Below are positions 1 through 6,681 of a stretch of DNA of 18,929 nucleotides, piece by piece. The position numbers and the translations under genes were made by a program. Every line of letters begins with the position of its first letter. Position 1 is the stretch's first letter. The stretch lies in assembly GCA_025924295.1 (NCBI GenBank), contig JAICEG010000034.1:1-18929 (forward strand), written 5' to 3'. This DNA comes from Vicinamibacteria bacterium. GTDB taxonomy: Bacteria > Acidobacteriota > Vicinamibacteria > Vicinamibacterales > UBA2999. The notes beneath the pieces were generated by a model, which worked only from the letters and a program-made list of their open reading frames with translations, ran no database searches and had not been told where the DNA came from.

Positions 1-405
1 ACCGCTGCGGAACCACCAAACCCGCTGACTCTGGTCAAAGGGCTGAAGTGCCAGTTTCCAGCGGCGACATCAGCGTCGTGGAAAGAGGGTGCCCCACAGG
101 CTCAGACAAAAACGCAGGATATGCGCTTCGAAATCACCAACATTGATGTCCAGGATGCGACCGCGGAGTTCATGGGAACGGCTGGGCGCGCCTATGTCAC
201 GGCCGTGCTGTCCGGATGGAGCCTCTACTTTGTCGAAAGCGCCGTCGGGCAGCTGAACGTGACGACGGTGTTTTCGCAGGAAGCATCCCCGAAGAAGCTC
301 AAGGCGGTGCACTCGCGGCACGGCTATCTGGAAATGAAAGTCGGCCGTTTCGTGGCCGAGCCATCGGTGTCGCAGAACTACGGCGAATGCGAGGTTGTCC
401 AGTAG
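1..405 (+). CDS. Hypothetical protein, C-terminal part (5' end outside window)
   Basis: The frame is open from the first base of the window and ends with TAG at 403-405, giving 134 residues of a protein whose start lies outside. An ATG at 121 is in frame, but the 40 codons before it are also coding-like (they include LKCQFPAATSASW), so I take it as internal. I do not recognise a named family. The visible part has no membrane segment and looks like a compact beta-rich domain with alternating hydrophobic strands. It has two cysteines, one near the start of the visible part (LKCQF) and one near the end (GECEV), which could pair if the protein is exported. The next gene begins three bases after the stop, so co-transcription with the YeeE/YedE pair is likely. 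Function unknown. Confidence 0.75.
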   Translation, partial: TAAEPPNPLTLVKGLKCQFPAATSASWKEGAPQAQTKTQDMRFEITNIDVQDATAEFMGTAGRAYVTAVLSGWSLYFVESAVGQLNVTTVFSQEASPKKLKAVHSRHGYLEMKVGRFVAEPSVSQNYGECEVVQ

Positions 406-408
406 CGC

Positions 409-924
409 ATGCCGTTGATCCTTCACGATCTCGAGCCGATGCACTGGGCAGTGGCCGGCATCGGAATCGCCGTCATGCTGGCGCTGCTGTTCCTGGGCAG
501 CCATCGTCTTGGTGTGTCGACCGGCTTCGAAGACGTCTGCAGCCTCGCGCTGCCCGCTCAGTACTTCAAGCGCCCGGCGATCCTTTCCGGTCGAGAGTGG
601 CGTCTTCCGCTGCTGGTGGGCCTGGTGCTTGGCGGCGTCCTCTCCGCCGTGCTGGGCGGCGGCTGGGAGCCCTCGTGGGCGCTCGGCATGTTCGATTCCG
701 CGATTGGCCTTGGTCCTGCCGGTAAGCTCGCGTGGATGTTCGTCGGCGGACTGTTCAGCGGCTTCGGAACCCGGCTCGCCGGTGGCTGTACGAGTGGACA
801 CGGCATCTTCGGGCTGGCGAACCTCGAGATGCCGAGTCTCATATCGACCGTCAGCTTCATGGCCGCCGGGATCGTGACGACACACGTCATCTACCGCGTC
901 CTGTTTCCACTGGTCGGCCAGTGA
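409..924 (+). CDS. YeeE/YedE family membrane protein (first half-transporter)
   Basis: A 171-residue integral membrane protein with about four hydrophobic segments (roughly residues 13-30, 67-84, 107-120 and 143-165). Its diagnostic motif is GCTSGHG at residues 126-132, preceded by FGTRLAG. This is the signature of the YeeE/YedE sulfur-transport family, in which a cysteine in the membrane passes a sulfur-containing ion such as thiosulfate. Full-length members are about twice this size. This is the N-terminal half of a split, two-gene form, and the next gene supplies the other half. The start at 409 lies three bases after the upstream stop, and the stop overlaps the next start (GTGA). The substrate is inferred from the family; no rhodanese, sulfurtransferase or regulator gene is visible in the window to confirm it. 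Confidence 0.88.
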   Translation: MPLILHDLEPMHWAVAGIGIAVMLALLFLGSHRLGVSTGFEDVCSLALPAQYFKRPAILSGREWRLPLLVGLVLGGVLSAVLGGGWEPSWALGMFDSAIGLGPAGKLAWMFVGGLFSGFGTRLAGGCTSGHGIFGLANLEMPSLISTVSFMAAGIVTTHVIYRVLFPLVGQ

Positions 925-1367
925 CGCGGTTCTATCTCGTGCTCGGCACGGTGTTCGGGTTCATCCTGAGCCGGTCCGGCGCTGCTGATTACGACTTCAT
1001 TCAGGGCATGTTCCTGTTTACCGAGTTTCAGCTCTACGGCATCATCGCCGTGGCGGTACTCGTCGGCGCTCCCGGGATCTGGGTGATCAAGAAACGAGGC
1101 CGGACGATCCTCGGGCGTCGTATCTCGATCGACTTGAAACCACTGCATCGCGGGAATGTCGCAGGCGGGGCGTTGTTCGGCATCGGATGGTCAATCACCG
1201 GCATGTGTCCGGGCCCAATCCTGGTCAACATCGGCGAAGGCAAGATCTACGCGCTGGCGGCGCTTGCCGGTGCGCTCGCGGGCGCGAGTCTCCTTGGCTC
1301 AATCTATCCGGTGCTTCAGCGTCCGTTCGCGTTGCCGCCGCTGACGGTGGGCACGGGCGAGGGCTGA
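921..1367 (+). CDS. YeeE/YedE family membrane protein, second half (DUF6691-like)
   Basis: A 148-residue membrane protein that pairs with the gene before it. I chose the GTG at 921 because it overlaps the upstream TGA as GTGA, and the protein then begins directly with a hydrophobic helix (FYLVLGTVFGFILS). Further hydrophobic segments lie near residues 38-56 and 108-130. The conserved core is FGIGWSITGMCPGP at about residues 86-99, with Cys96, which is the second-half counterpart of the GCTSGHG motif. In this split family the two small proteins are taken to form one pore. The reading frame extends upstream of 921, but that stretch is out of frame with, and inside, the first half gene, so it is not coding. 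The gene ends three bases before the convergent gene at 1371. Confidence 0.87.
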   Translation: MTRFYLVLGTVFGFILSRSGAADYDFIQGMFLFTEFQLYGIIAVAVLVGAPGIWVIKKRGRTILGRRISIDLKPLHRGNVAGGALFGIGWSITGMCPGPILVNIGEGKIYALAALAGALAGASLLGSIYPVLQRPFALPPLTVGTGEG

Positions 1368-1370
1368 CGC

Positions 1371-2627
1371 TCAGTATCGAGCCGATCGAAAGACACTCGG
1401 CAAGTCCGTCTTCGTGTCGCGCAGGATCTCCACGATCGCCCGACGGTCCGACGCAGCGAGCTTTGCATACTTCGGCGACGTGTCACTCCCCGACAGGATT
1501 TTCCAGAGCCGTTCATACAGCGCGCCCCTGACGGAGTCCGGCAGCGCGACGAACGCGTCCGAATAAATCATGTAGCTGCACGGATACCGAAACAGCCGCC
1601 GCTCGAGATCGAGATCGCGCAGTGAGCGCCCCTTGCCGTCCCGCGGTCCGCGCGCGCTGAATCGCTGCGCAAACACCGATGAGCCGCGCACGGGATCGAT
1701 CGGAGTCTCATCGACGAACAACAAGTAGTCGACGACCTCTGTGAGGATCCCCTCGAGCGACGTCGCAGTGAGACGACGCTCGTGCTCGAGGATTCTGGCC
1801 TCCCAGCCAAGACGTGTGAGCAGGTTCATCATCCGCATCTGATGATCGAAGACCAGGAGCGCGGCGATGTCGCTGTACGGCGACAAGTACCCACGAGTGT
1901 CGAATCGATCCGCAAGCGATGCGACATTGAGGTTCGCATCCTCGACGCGGAAACTCTGAAGAGTTCGGTCGGCAATCGGCGCGTTGCCGAGGTGGCGGCC
2001 GCCTCCCCGCCCGGTCACGTACCAGCCTCCCCAGCGTTCCGACAGTGGGCTGCGATGGTCGGTCGTGTAATTTCCGAGCCAGGGAAGGATCATTCCGTCT
2101 CGTGAGCTCGGGATGCTCCGCACCAGAAAGCCCGGTACCCCAAGCGTCGCAGCCGCATAGTGGCACTGCAGGCAGCGGGTATCGCGTGCCAGTTGTGGCG
2201 ACGGCGTCGCTGCCTGCGGCAGGACGTAGAAGATCGCGCCCAGGCGAGGATCGAGCGACGCGATCTCGATGAACCCGCCCGCCATCCATGCGACCGTAGT
2301 CGAGTCGTTGAAGAAGATCGTCCTGGGATTCCTCGCGCTAACGAGCCGCCCCTGCAGACTGGTTCCCGAGAACAGCGCGATCTGTGTTTCAACCGGGATG
2401 TCGAGCGCGCCAAGGAGCGATCGCAGATAGCCGGTGCGTTCCTCGAACTGGAGCGTGACTTCACCCGACTGGAGTCTCTGGTTCAGTTGCGCGACGCGAT
2501 CCGAGGAGGCGCCCGGGTAGCCGATCGCGGGATGGCTCGGTTCGACGATCGAGTTGGTGAGCTGTGCTGAAGCCAGCGCCGCGATCCAAAGGAATGCGGC
2601 CAACGCCCCGATGACTTTACAGGTCAT
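1371..2627 (-). CDS. Secreted protein with one CxxCH haem motif, function unknown
   Basis: A 418-residue protein with an N-terminal signal peptide (hydrophobic core at about residues 5-18, likely cleaved after ALASA). It has one c-type haem-binding motif, CLQCH, at residues 152-156, so it is probably a periplasmic haem protein. The flanking sequence (NDSTTVAWMAGGFIEIASL before the haem; GVPGFLVRS after it) resembles uncharacterised cytochrome-like proteins that I associate with Acidobacteria and Verrucomicrobia; this is from memory. The frame also allows an ATG at 2663. I prefer 2627 because the signal peptide then starts at once and the longer form would leave only six bases to the divergent gene at 2670. 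It ends tail to tail with the YeeE/YedE pair. No catalytic function can be assigned. Confidence 0.8.
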   Translation of the reverse strand: MTCKVIGALAAFLWIAALASAQLTNSIVEPSHPAIGYPGASSDRVAQLNQRLQSGEVTLQFEERTGYLRSLLGALDIPVETQIALFSGTSLQGRLVSARNPRTIFFNDSTTVAWMAGGFIEIASLDPRLGAIFYVLPQAATPSPQLARDTRCLQCHYAAATLGVPGFLVRSIPSSRDGMILPWLGNYTTDHRSPLSERWGGWYVTGRGGGRHLGNAPIADRTLQSFRVEDANLNVASLADRFDTRGYLSPYSDIAALLVFDHQMRMMNLLTRLGWEARILEHERRLTATSLEGILTEVVDYLLFVDETPIDPVRGSSVFAQRFSARGPRDGKGRSLRDLDLERRLFRYPCSYMIYSDAFVALPDSVRGALYERLWKILSGSDTSPKYAKLAASDRRAIVEILRDTKTDLPSVFRSARY

Positions 2628-2669
2628 GTGTGAGCTGTCTCGTCCGGTGGGACTTGGTAACATTAACGT

Positions 2670-3143
2670 ATGTCTCGAGGCGTGGTGGTGTGTGTTGCGG
2701 GCTCGGCACTAGCGCTCGTGCTGGCCGTCGTGAGTACCGGCGGCGCACAGGACGCTGATCCCGGCGAGCGCCTGATGAACGCTGCCTGCCAGGACTGCCA
2801 CAGCGTTCGTGTCATCCAGGTGCAGGCGATGGATGCCGACGGTTGGATGAAGCGCATCTCGCAGGAGATCGACAAGGGCGCCAAGCTTGCCAAGGAAGAC
2901 GTTCCGACCCTGGTTGAGTACCTCGTGCGGACACACGGCCCAATGCCCGATGGGCCGGGCAAGGAAGTGATCCTCAACACGTGCACGCAGTGCCACGACC
3001 TCTACCGCATCAAGGAGAATCGCCGTTCACCGGAAGAGTGGGAAGAGCTGCTCGTCTCGATGCTGAACGAGGGCGCGCAACTGAACGACGAAGAGTTCGC
3101 GCGCGTGCACGCCTACCTGTCGAGGAATTTCGGAATCGAGTAG
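2670..3143 (+). CDS. Small diheme c-type cytochrome with a duplicated domain
   Basis: A 157-residue exported protein: a signal peptide (residues 1-26, ending near TGGAQ), then two haem motifs, CQDCH at 40-44 and CTQCH at 105-109. The two halves (about 34-90 and 99-155) align with each other: CxxCH, a basic stretch, a conserved Trp (59 and 124), a leucine/isoleucine-rich helix, a G-A-x-L element, an acidic pair before V/F, and a closing YL. This is an internal tandem duplication of one cytochrome domain. Each half resembles the haem domains of the quinohemoprotein amine dehydrogenase alpha subunit. It is likely a periplasmic electron carrier. The divergent partner at 2627 also carries a haem motif, so the two may be expressed together. 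The ribosome site before ATG 2670 is weak. Confidence 0.87.
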   Translation: MSRGVVVCVAGSALALVLAVVSTGGAQDADPGERLMNAACQDCHSVRVIQVQAMDADGWMKRISQEIDKGAKLAKEDVPTLVEYLVRTHGPMPDGPGKEVILNTCTQCHDLYRIKENRRSPEEWEELLVSMLNEGAQLNDEEFARVHAYLSRNFGIE

Positions 3144-3160
3144 AGCGACTCGCATCGTAG

Positions 3161-3186
3161 GGCGGGTCCTTATTTGTGGACCCGCC
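3161..3186. terminator. Perfect 9-bp stem-loop between convergent genes (possible terminator)
   Basis: GGCGGGTCC at 3161-3169 pairs with GGACCCGCC at 3178-3186 around an 8-base AT-rich loop. It starts 18 bases after the diheme cytochrome stop. It also lies 43 bases beyond 3229, where the ankyrin frame would end if its internal TGA were sense. There is no T-run on either side, so it may act as a Rho-assisted or bidirectional terminator, or simply protect 3' ends. Confidence 0.5.
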
Positions 3187-3228
3187 GGGTCTAAAGAACA
3201 AGACCAGGCCTACGGAGTGCGGAAGCAA

Positions 3229-3408
3229 CTACGGGCTCGTGCCCTGGCAGAGCGCGACGACGCAGACCGAGAGGATCGAGCGATCGATGGGCGGCGCCGG
3301 AATGTTGCGTTCGGCCATCAGCTTGCGAATGAGGGATGCGGCTTCCGGTCGCACGACCGCGGACTGCACGCCCACGCGCACGAGCCCTTCGGCGTAGTCG
3401 ACGGCCTG
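3229..3408 (-). pseudogene. Cut-off C-terminal tail of the ankyrin gene (59 codons after an in-frame TGA)
   Basis: Directly after the TGA at 3409-3411 the same frame stays open for 59 codons to a TAG at 3229-3231. The translation looks like real protein: it begins QAVDYAEGLVRVGVQSA, continues with a helix RPEAASLIRKLMAERNIP, and ends in a cysteine-containing segment SILSVCVVALC. Codon third positions are mostly G or C, like the rest of the gene. From memory, related acidobacterial ankyrin proteins have a Trp just before QAVDYA; TGG to TGA is a single change. No start codon or ribosome site belongs to this stretch alone, so it is best read as the lost (or read-through) tail of the upstream gene. 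If the TGA is a sequencing error, the true gene is 3229-5250. Confidence 0.72.
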
Positions 3409-5250
3409 TCACGTCTTGCCGGCTGCTGCGGACGACACCTTGTCAGTGTCGCGGTTGCCCTTGTCAAACGTCGCCAGATTCGCGCCGCGGTCCACGAGCA
3501 TCTGGATCACATCAGGTCGCCCCTTCATCGCTGCCCCCATCAGCGCGGTCCGCCCCTCGTTGTTTGCGTGGTTCGGATCGAGCCCGAGGTCGAGCAGCAT
3601 CTTCATCGCCTCGAAGTTCTCTTTCGCCGAGCGCTCGTAGGTCACACCTTCAACCCAGCCGATGCCACCCGACGCGGTCAAGGCGTTGTCGCCGTTCACG
3701 GTCGTCGCCTGCGGATCGGCCTTGTATTTCAGCAGCAGCTGCATCAAAGCCGTGTCGCTCGATTGTGCGGCCCGGATGAACGGGGTCGCGCCATCCTCGA
3801 AGAACCACTGCATCGTGAAGATCGTGCGGGTCAGCGTGTTGTCTTTGATCTTCTGATTGGGATTGGCGCCCTTCTCGAGAAGGCGCGCAATGATCTCGAG
3901 GTGGTCCATGTCCCCCTTGGGGACCGGGTAGTCGCCGCCTTCGATGTTGCGGTTGTCGGTGGCCAGGTAGAGCGGCGTCCAGCCGCCCTTGTTGGCGAGA
4001 TTGGGATCGGCACCGCGCTCGAGCAGCATCGCCGCAACCCGGTAGTTGCGGTTGTTGACTGCCGTCAGCAGCGGCGTCCAGCCATACTCGGTCACCTGAT
4101 TGATCTGCGCACCGGCATCGAGCAGCAACTGCGCCGACTCGATGTCTCCTTCGCGTGCTGCGAAGACCAGCGGTGTCAGGCCACCGCCTCCGCTCCCGAC
4201 GAGACCCGCAACCACGACCTCGTTGTCATCATCGGCATCTGGTTCAGCCTGGGCTGTTCCTCCCTGTCCGGCCGCGCGGCCTCGACCTCGCCCCGCGTTA
4301 CCCGCGGCGGGCTGCGCCGTCGCCTGACCGGCCGGCGCTGCGGCAGCAGCCGGTGCCTGTGCAGCCGGTGCTTGCGGCGCGGGAGCCTGCGGAGCCGGAG
4401 CTTGCGGTGCTGGTGCTGCAGGCGCCGCTGGTGGCTGCGCTTGAGCAGGTGCCGCGCCGGCGCCACCCTGGCGTCCCGGCTGCTGCGTCAGCGGTTCCCC
4501 GTCCGGGCCAAGTGGCGTACCGAGGCCTCGCTGTCCACCAACCTCAACGCCCGACTTTTGATCGCGAACGAGCTGTTCTTCGTAGGTGATGCCTGCGGCG
4601 GCTGCACGCCGACGACGGTCCTGCGCCAGCAGCACCGCCCTCTGGTTGAGGCGCGGCGCGATGTAGTTGCGTGGTAGGCCCGCACCCGCCGACTTCGCGC
4701 TCGGATCCGCACCTGCGGCGAGGAGCACCTTTACGGCCTCGGGATGTTTCTGCTCGACCGCCCACATCAGCGCCGTCGTGCCACGAACGGTCTCGCGTGC
4801 GTTGACGTCGGCGCCCGCTTCGAGCAGCACCGTCACCGCCTTCGGGTTACCGTTGCGCGCCGCGAACATGACCATCGTCTCGCCATTCGGCCCGCGCTGT
4901 TTCGCATCGGCGCCCGCCTTGATGAGCCGATCGATCATCCCGGCGTTGCCGTAAAGCGATGCCATCGCCAGCGGCGTGGCGCCTTCGCGATTGGCAGCCT
5001 TGACATCGGCGCCAGCGCGAATCAGCAGATCGAGGAGCTGATCGTCCGCACGATACACGGCCCAGTGCACGGCCGTCGCACCATCGACCTGCGGTGCGTT
5101 GACATCCACCTTCCCATGAATCAGCTTCTGAACTGCTGCTCGGTCGCCCCGCTGTGCGGCGTCCGCCACATCGCTGCCCGCTCCGGACGCGATGGTGGCG
5201 ATGAGCACCCACAACAGAGCGACACACCCGACCGCACGCGTAGTACGCAT
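3409..5250 (-). CDS. Secreted ankyrin-repeat protein, probably truncated by an in-frame TGA
   Basis: As read, 613 residues. A signal peptide (about 1-23) is followed by a first ankyrin block (about residues 27-185, with repeats such as DGATAVHWAV, EGATPLAMAS and RGTTALMWAV). A connecting region with RNYIAPRLNQRAVLLAQ follows, then a long Pro/Ala/Gln linker (about 255-340) built of short APAPQ-like units and ending in an acidic patch. A second ankyrin block runs from about 357 to 593. Such proteins are protein-binding scaffolds; here the setting is periplasmic or extracellular. GGAG stands six bases before ATG 5248-5250, and only 18 bases separate it from the DUF1552 stop, so it is the third gene of the operon. 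It ends at TGA 3409-3411, but the frame continues in a conserved-looking way to 3229 (see that entry). The repeats themselves appear intact. Confidence 0.88.
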   Translation of the reverse strand: MRTTRAVGCVALLWVLIATIASGAGSDVADAAQRGDRAAVQKLIHGKVDVNAPQVDGATAVHWAVYRADDQLLDLLIRAGADVKAANREGATPLAMASLYGNAGMIDRLIKAGADAKQRGPNGETMVMFAARNGNPKAVTVLLEAGADVNARETVRGTTALMWAVEQKHPEAVKVLLAAGADPSAKSAGAGLPRNYIAPRLNQRAVLLAQDRRRRAAAAGITYEEQLVRDQKSGVEVGGQRGLGTPLGPDGEPLTQQPGRQGGAGAAPAQAQPPAAPAAPAPQAPAPQAPAPQAPAAQAPAAAAAPAGQATAQPAAGNAGRGRGRAAGQGGTAQAEPDADDDNEVVVAGLVGSGGGGLTPLVFAAREGDIESAQLLLDAGAQINQVTEYGWTPLLTAVNNRNYRVAAMLLERGADPNLANKGGWTPLYLATDNRNIEGGDYPVPKGDMDHLEIIARLLEKGANPNQKIKDNTLTRTIFTMQWFFEDGATPFIRAAQSSDTALMQLLLKYKADPQATTVNGDNALTASGGIGWVEGVTYERSAKENFEAMKMLLDLGLDPNHANNEGRTALMGAAMKGRPDVIQMLVDRGANLATFDKGNRDTDKVSSAAAGKT

Positions 5251-5268
5251 GTTGCTCCGCTCCGATGC

Positions 5269-6678
5269 CTAAACCAGTTTGGGAAGACGACCGCTGCTAT
5301 CTCCCTGCTTCTCCCTGGTGACGTCGAACATGTCCATCACGCTGAGAAGGAGGTTGCCAGTCGTGACCGTCTTTCGGTCGTACTTCAGGTGTCGATTCCC
5401 CTTGAGCTTCCCGTTTGCGCCACCCACGAGCATGTGGGCCACATCGTAGTGCTGGTGCTGATTCGAGTTCCCCATGTTGGAACCATAGAGAATCAGCGAG
5501 CGATCGAGCAGGGTGCCGTCGCCATCGGGAATCGACTTCAGCTTGTTCGCGAGATACGCCATCGTCGACACGTGATAGCGATTGAGTGTCGCAAACCGGC
5601 GGATCTGCACGGGGTCGTCCTGGTGGTGTGACCCGCCGTGGAAGCTGACGCTGCTCCCGCCTTCTGGGAAGAGGTCGCTCTTCGGGAAGGGATACACACG
5701 CCCTGTGAGGTCGCGCGCGCCGAGGAGCGTTGCCACACGCGTGATGTCGGCCTTGAACGCGGTCGCGACCATGTCCCAATGCAGTCGGATGTGCTCGTCG
5801 AACTGCTCCGGGATTCCGGGGGGCAGATCGAGCTCGGGCACTTCACCGCTGGCCTTCGAGGCGATCTGGATACGGCGCTCGATCTCTCGAATCTCGTCGG
5901 TGTACTGGTTGACGGTCTGAACGTCACCAGGTCCGAGCTGCTTGCGAAGAGTCGCGAGCTCCTGCACCAGCGAGTCGAGGATGCTCTGGCTCTGTTTCAT
6001 CCGCTGCGCGCGAAGTTCCGGGGTCGAGCCGCTGCCGAAAAGGCGCTCGAACACGACCTGCGGGTTGAGCTCCATCGGGAGCGGGCTGGTCCTTGGAGTT
6101 TTTTCCTCGTGCGGAGTCGGCAACTCCACCCACGAAATCGAGTTGGTGTACGAGCAGCTGTAGCCTTCACCGCAGTTGCTCGAGCTCGAGTTCGGATCCT
6201 CACACGCCAGCTGCAGCGATGGGAGCAGCGTTTCCTGTCCGATCTTCTGCGCGATGAGCTGGTCGATTGTCGCACTGCCGACGGTGGCATCGGAGCCGGC
6301 GGTCTTCCGCGGCTTGATCGCGGTCAGGAACGCAGCGGCTACCCAGTGATCCGAACCGGTCGTTCCCTCTGGCGGTTCGGCGGACTGGGACCACATTCCA
6401 TTCAGCACGACCGTCTGGTCCTTCACTTTCTCGAGCGATTCGAGAATGTAAGGCAGCTTGTCAGGCAGCGCACCCTCGACCTCGGGTTCCCAGTGCCCGG
6501 GCCCCATGCCGTGCGGGAAGAAGACGCCGACGAAGCGGCTCTTCGTTTGCCCGGCTACCGTCTGCGCCAGCGCGGTGCTGGCGGGCAGCATCGAATCGAG
6601 CAGTGGGAGGGCGAGGGTAACGCCGGTTCCCTTGAGGAATGTACGCCGCGGAATGTGCCTCTTCGTGATGAACGACAT
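5269..6678 (-). CDS. DUF1552 domain protein, Tat-exported
   Basis: 469 residues. The N-terminus carries a twin-arginine signal, RRTFLKG at 11-17, a hydrophobic stretch, and a likely cleavage site after ALA (36-38). The body matches the DUF1552 family: FFPHGMGPGHW soon after the signal peptide, GSDHWVAAAFLT, a serine-rich SCEDPNS-like segment, the dimer-like helix of ELATLRKQLG, HWDMVATAFKADITRVATLL, FHGGSHHQ, and LDRSLILYGSNMGNSNQHQHYD near the C-terminus. The last elements recall sulfatase/DUF1501-like folds, but no reaction is established. The gene starts three bases after the stop of the DUF1592 gene, with its ribosome site (GGAG) inside that gene's end. The pair DUF1592 plus DUF1552 is a recurrent set in Planctomycetes and Acidobacteria. 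Confidence 0.92.
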   Translation of the reverse strand: MSFITKRHIPRRTFLKGTGVTLALPLLDSMLPASTALAQTVAGQTKSRFVGVFFPHGMGPGHWEPEVEGALPDKLPYILESLEKVKDQTVVLNGMWSQSAEPPEGTTGSDHWVAAAFLTAIKPRKTAGSDATVGSATIDQLIAQKIGQETLLPSLQLACEDPNSSSSNCGEGYSCSYTNSISWVELPTPHEEKTPRTSPLPMELNPQVVFERLFGSGSTPELRAQRMKQSQSILDSLVQELATLRKQLGPGDVQTVNQYTDEIREIERRIQIASKASGEVPELDLPPGIPEQFDEHIRLHWDMVATAFKADITRVATLLGARDLTGRVYPFPKSDLFPEGGSSVSFHGGSHHQDDPVQIRRFATLNRYHVSTMAYLANKLKSIPDGDGTLLDRSLILYGSNMGNSNQHQHYDVAHMLVGGANGKLKGNRHLKYDRKTVTTGNLLLSVMDMFDVTREKQGDSSGRLPKLV

Positions 6679-6681
6679 GGT

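Noticed and set aside
2628..2663. Longer start (ATG 2663) for the single-haem protein
   Set aside because: It would put 12 polar residues before the signal peptide and leave six bases to the divergent start codon.
3409..3411. Selenocysteine codon as the explanation for the in-frame TGA
   Set aside because: The flanking sequence has no redox motif, no clear SECIS hairpin follows, and the remembered family residue is Trp, so a point change is simpler.
3217..4677. Long plus-strand open frame (486 codons) opposite the ankyrin gene
   Set aside because: It is antisense to a clearly repeated ankyrin protein, is rich in Arg, Cys and His, has no ribosome site, and is explained by high GC content.
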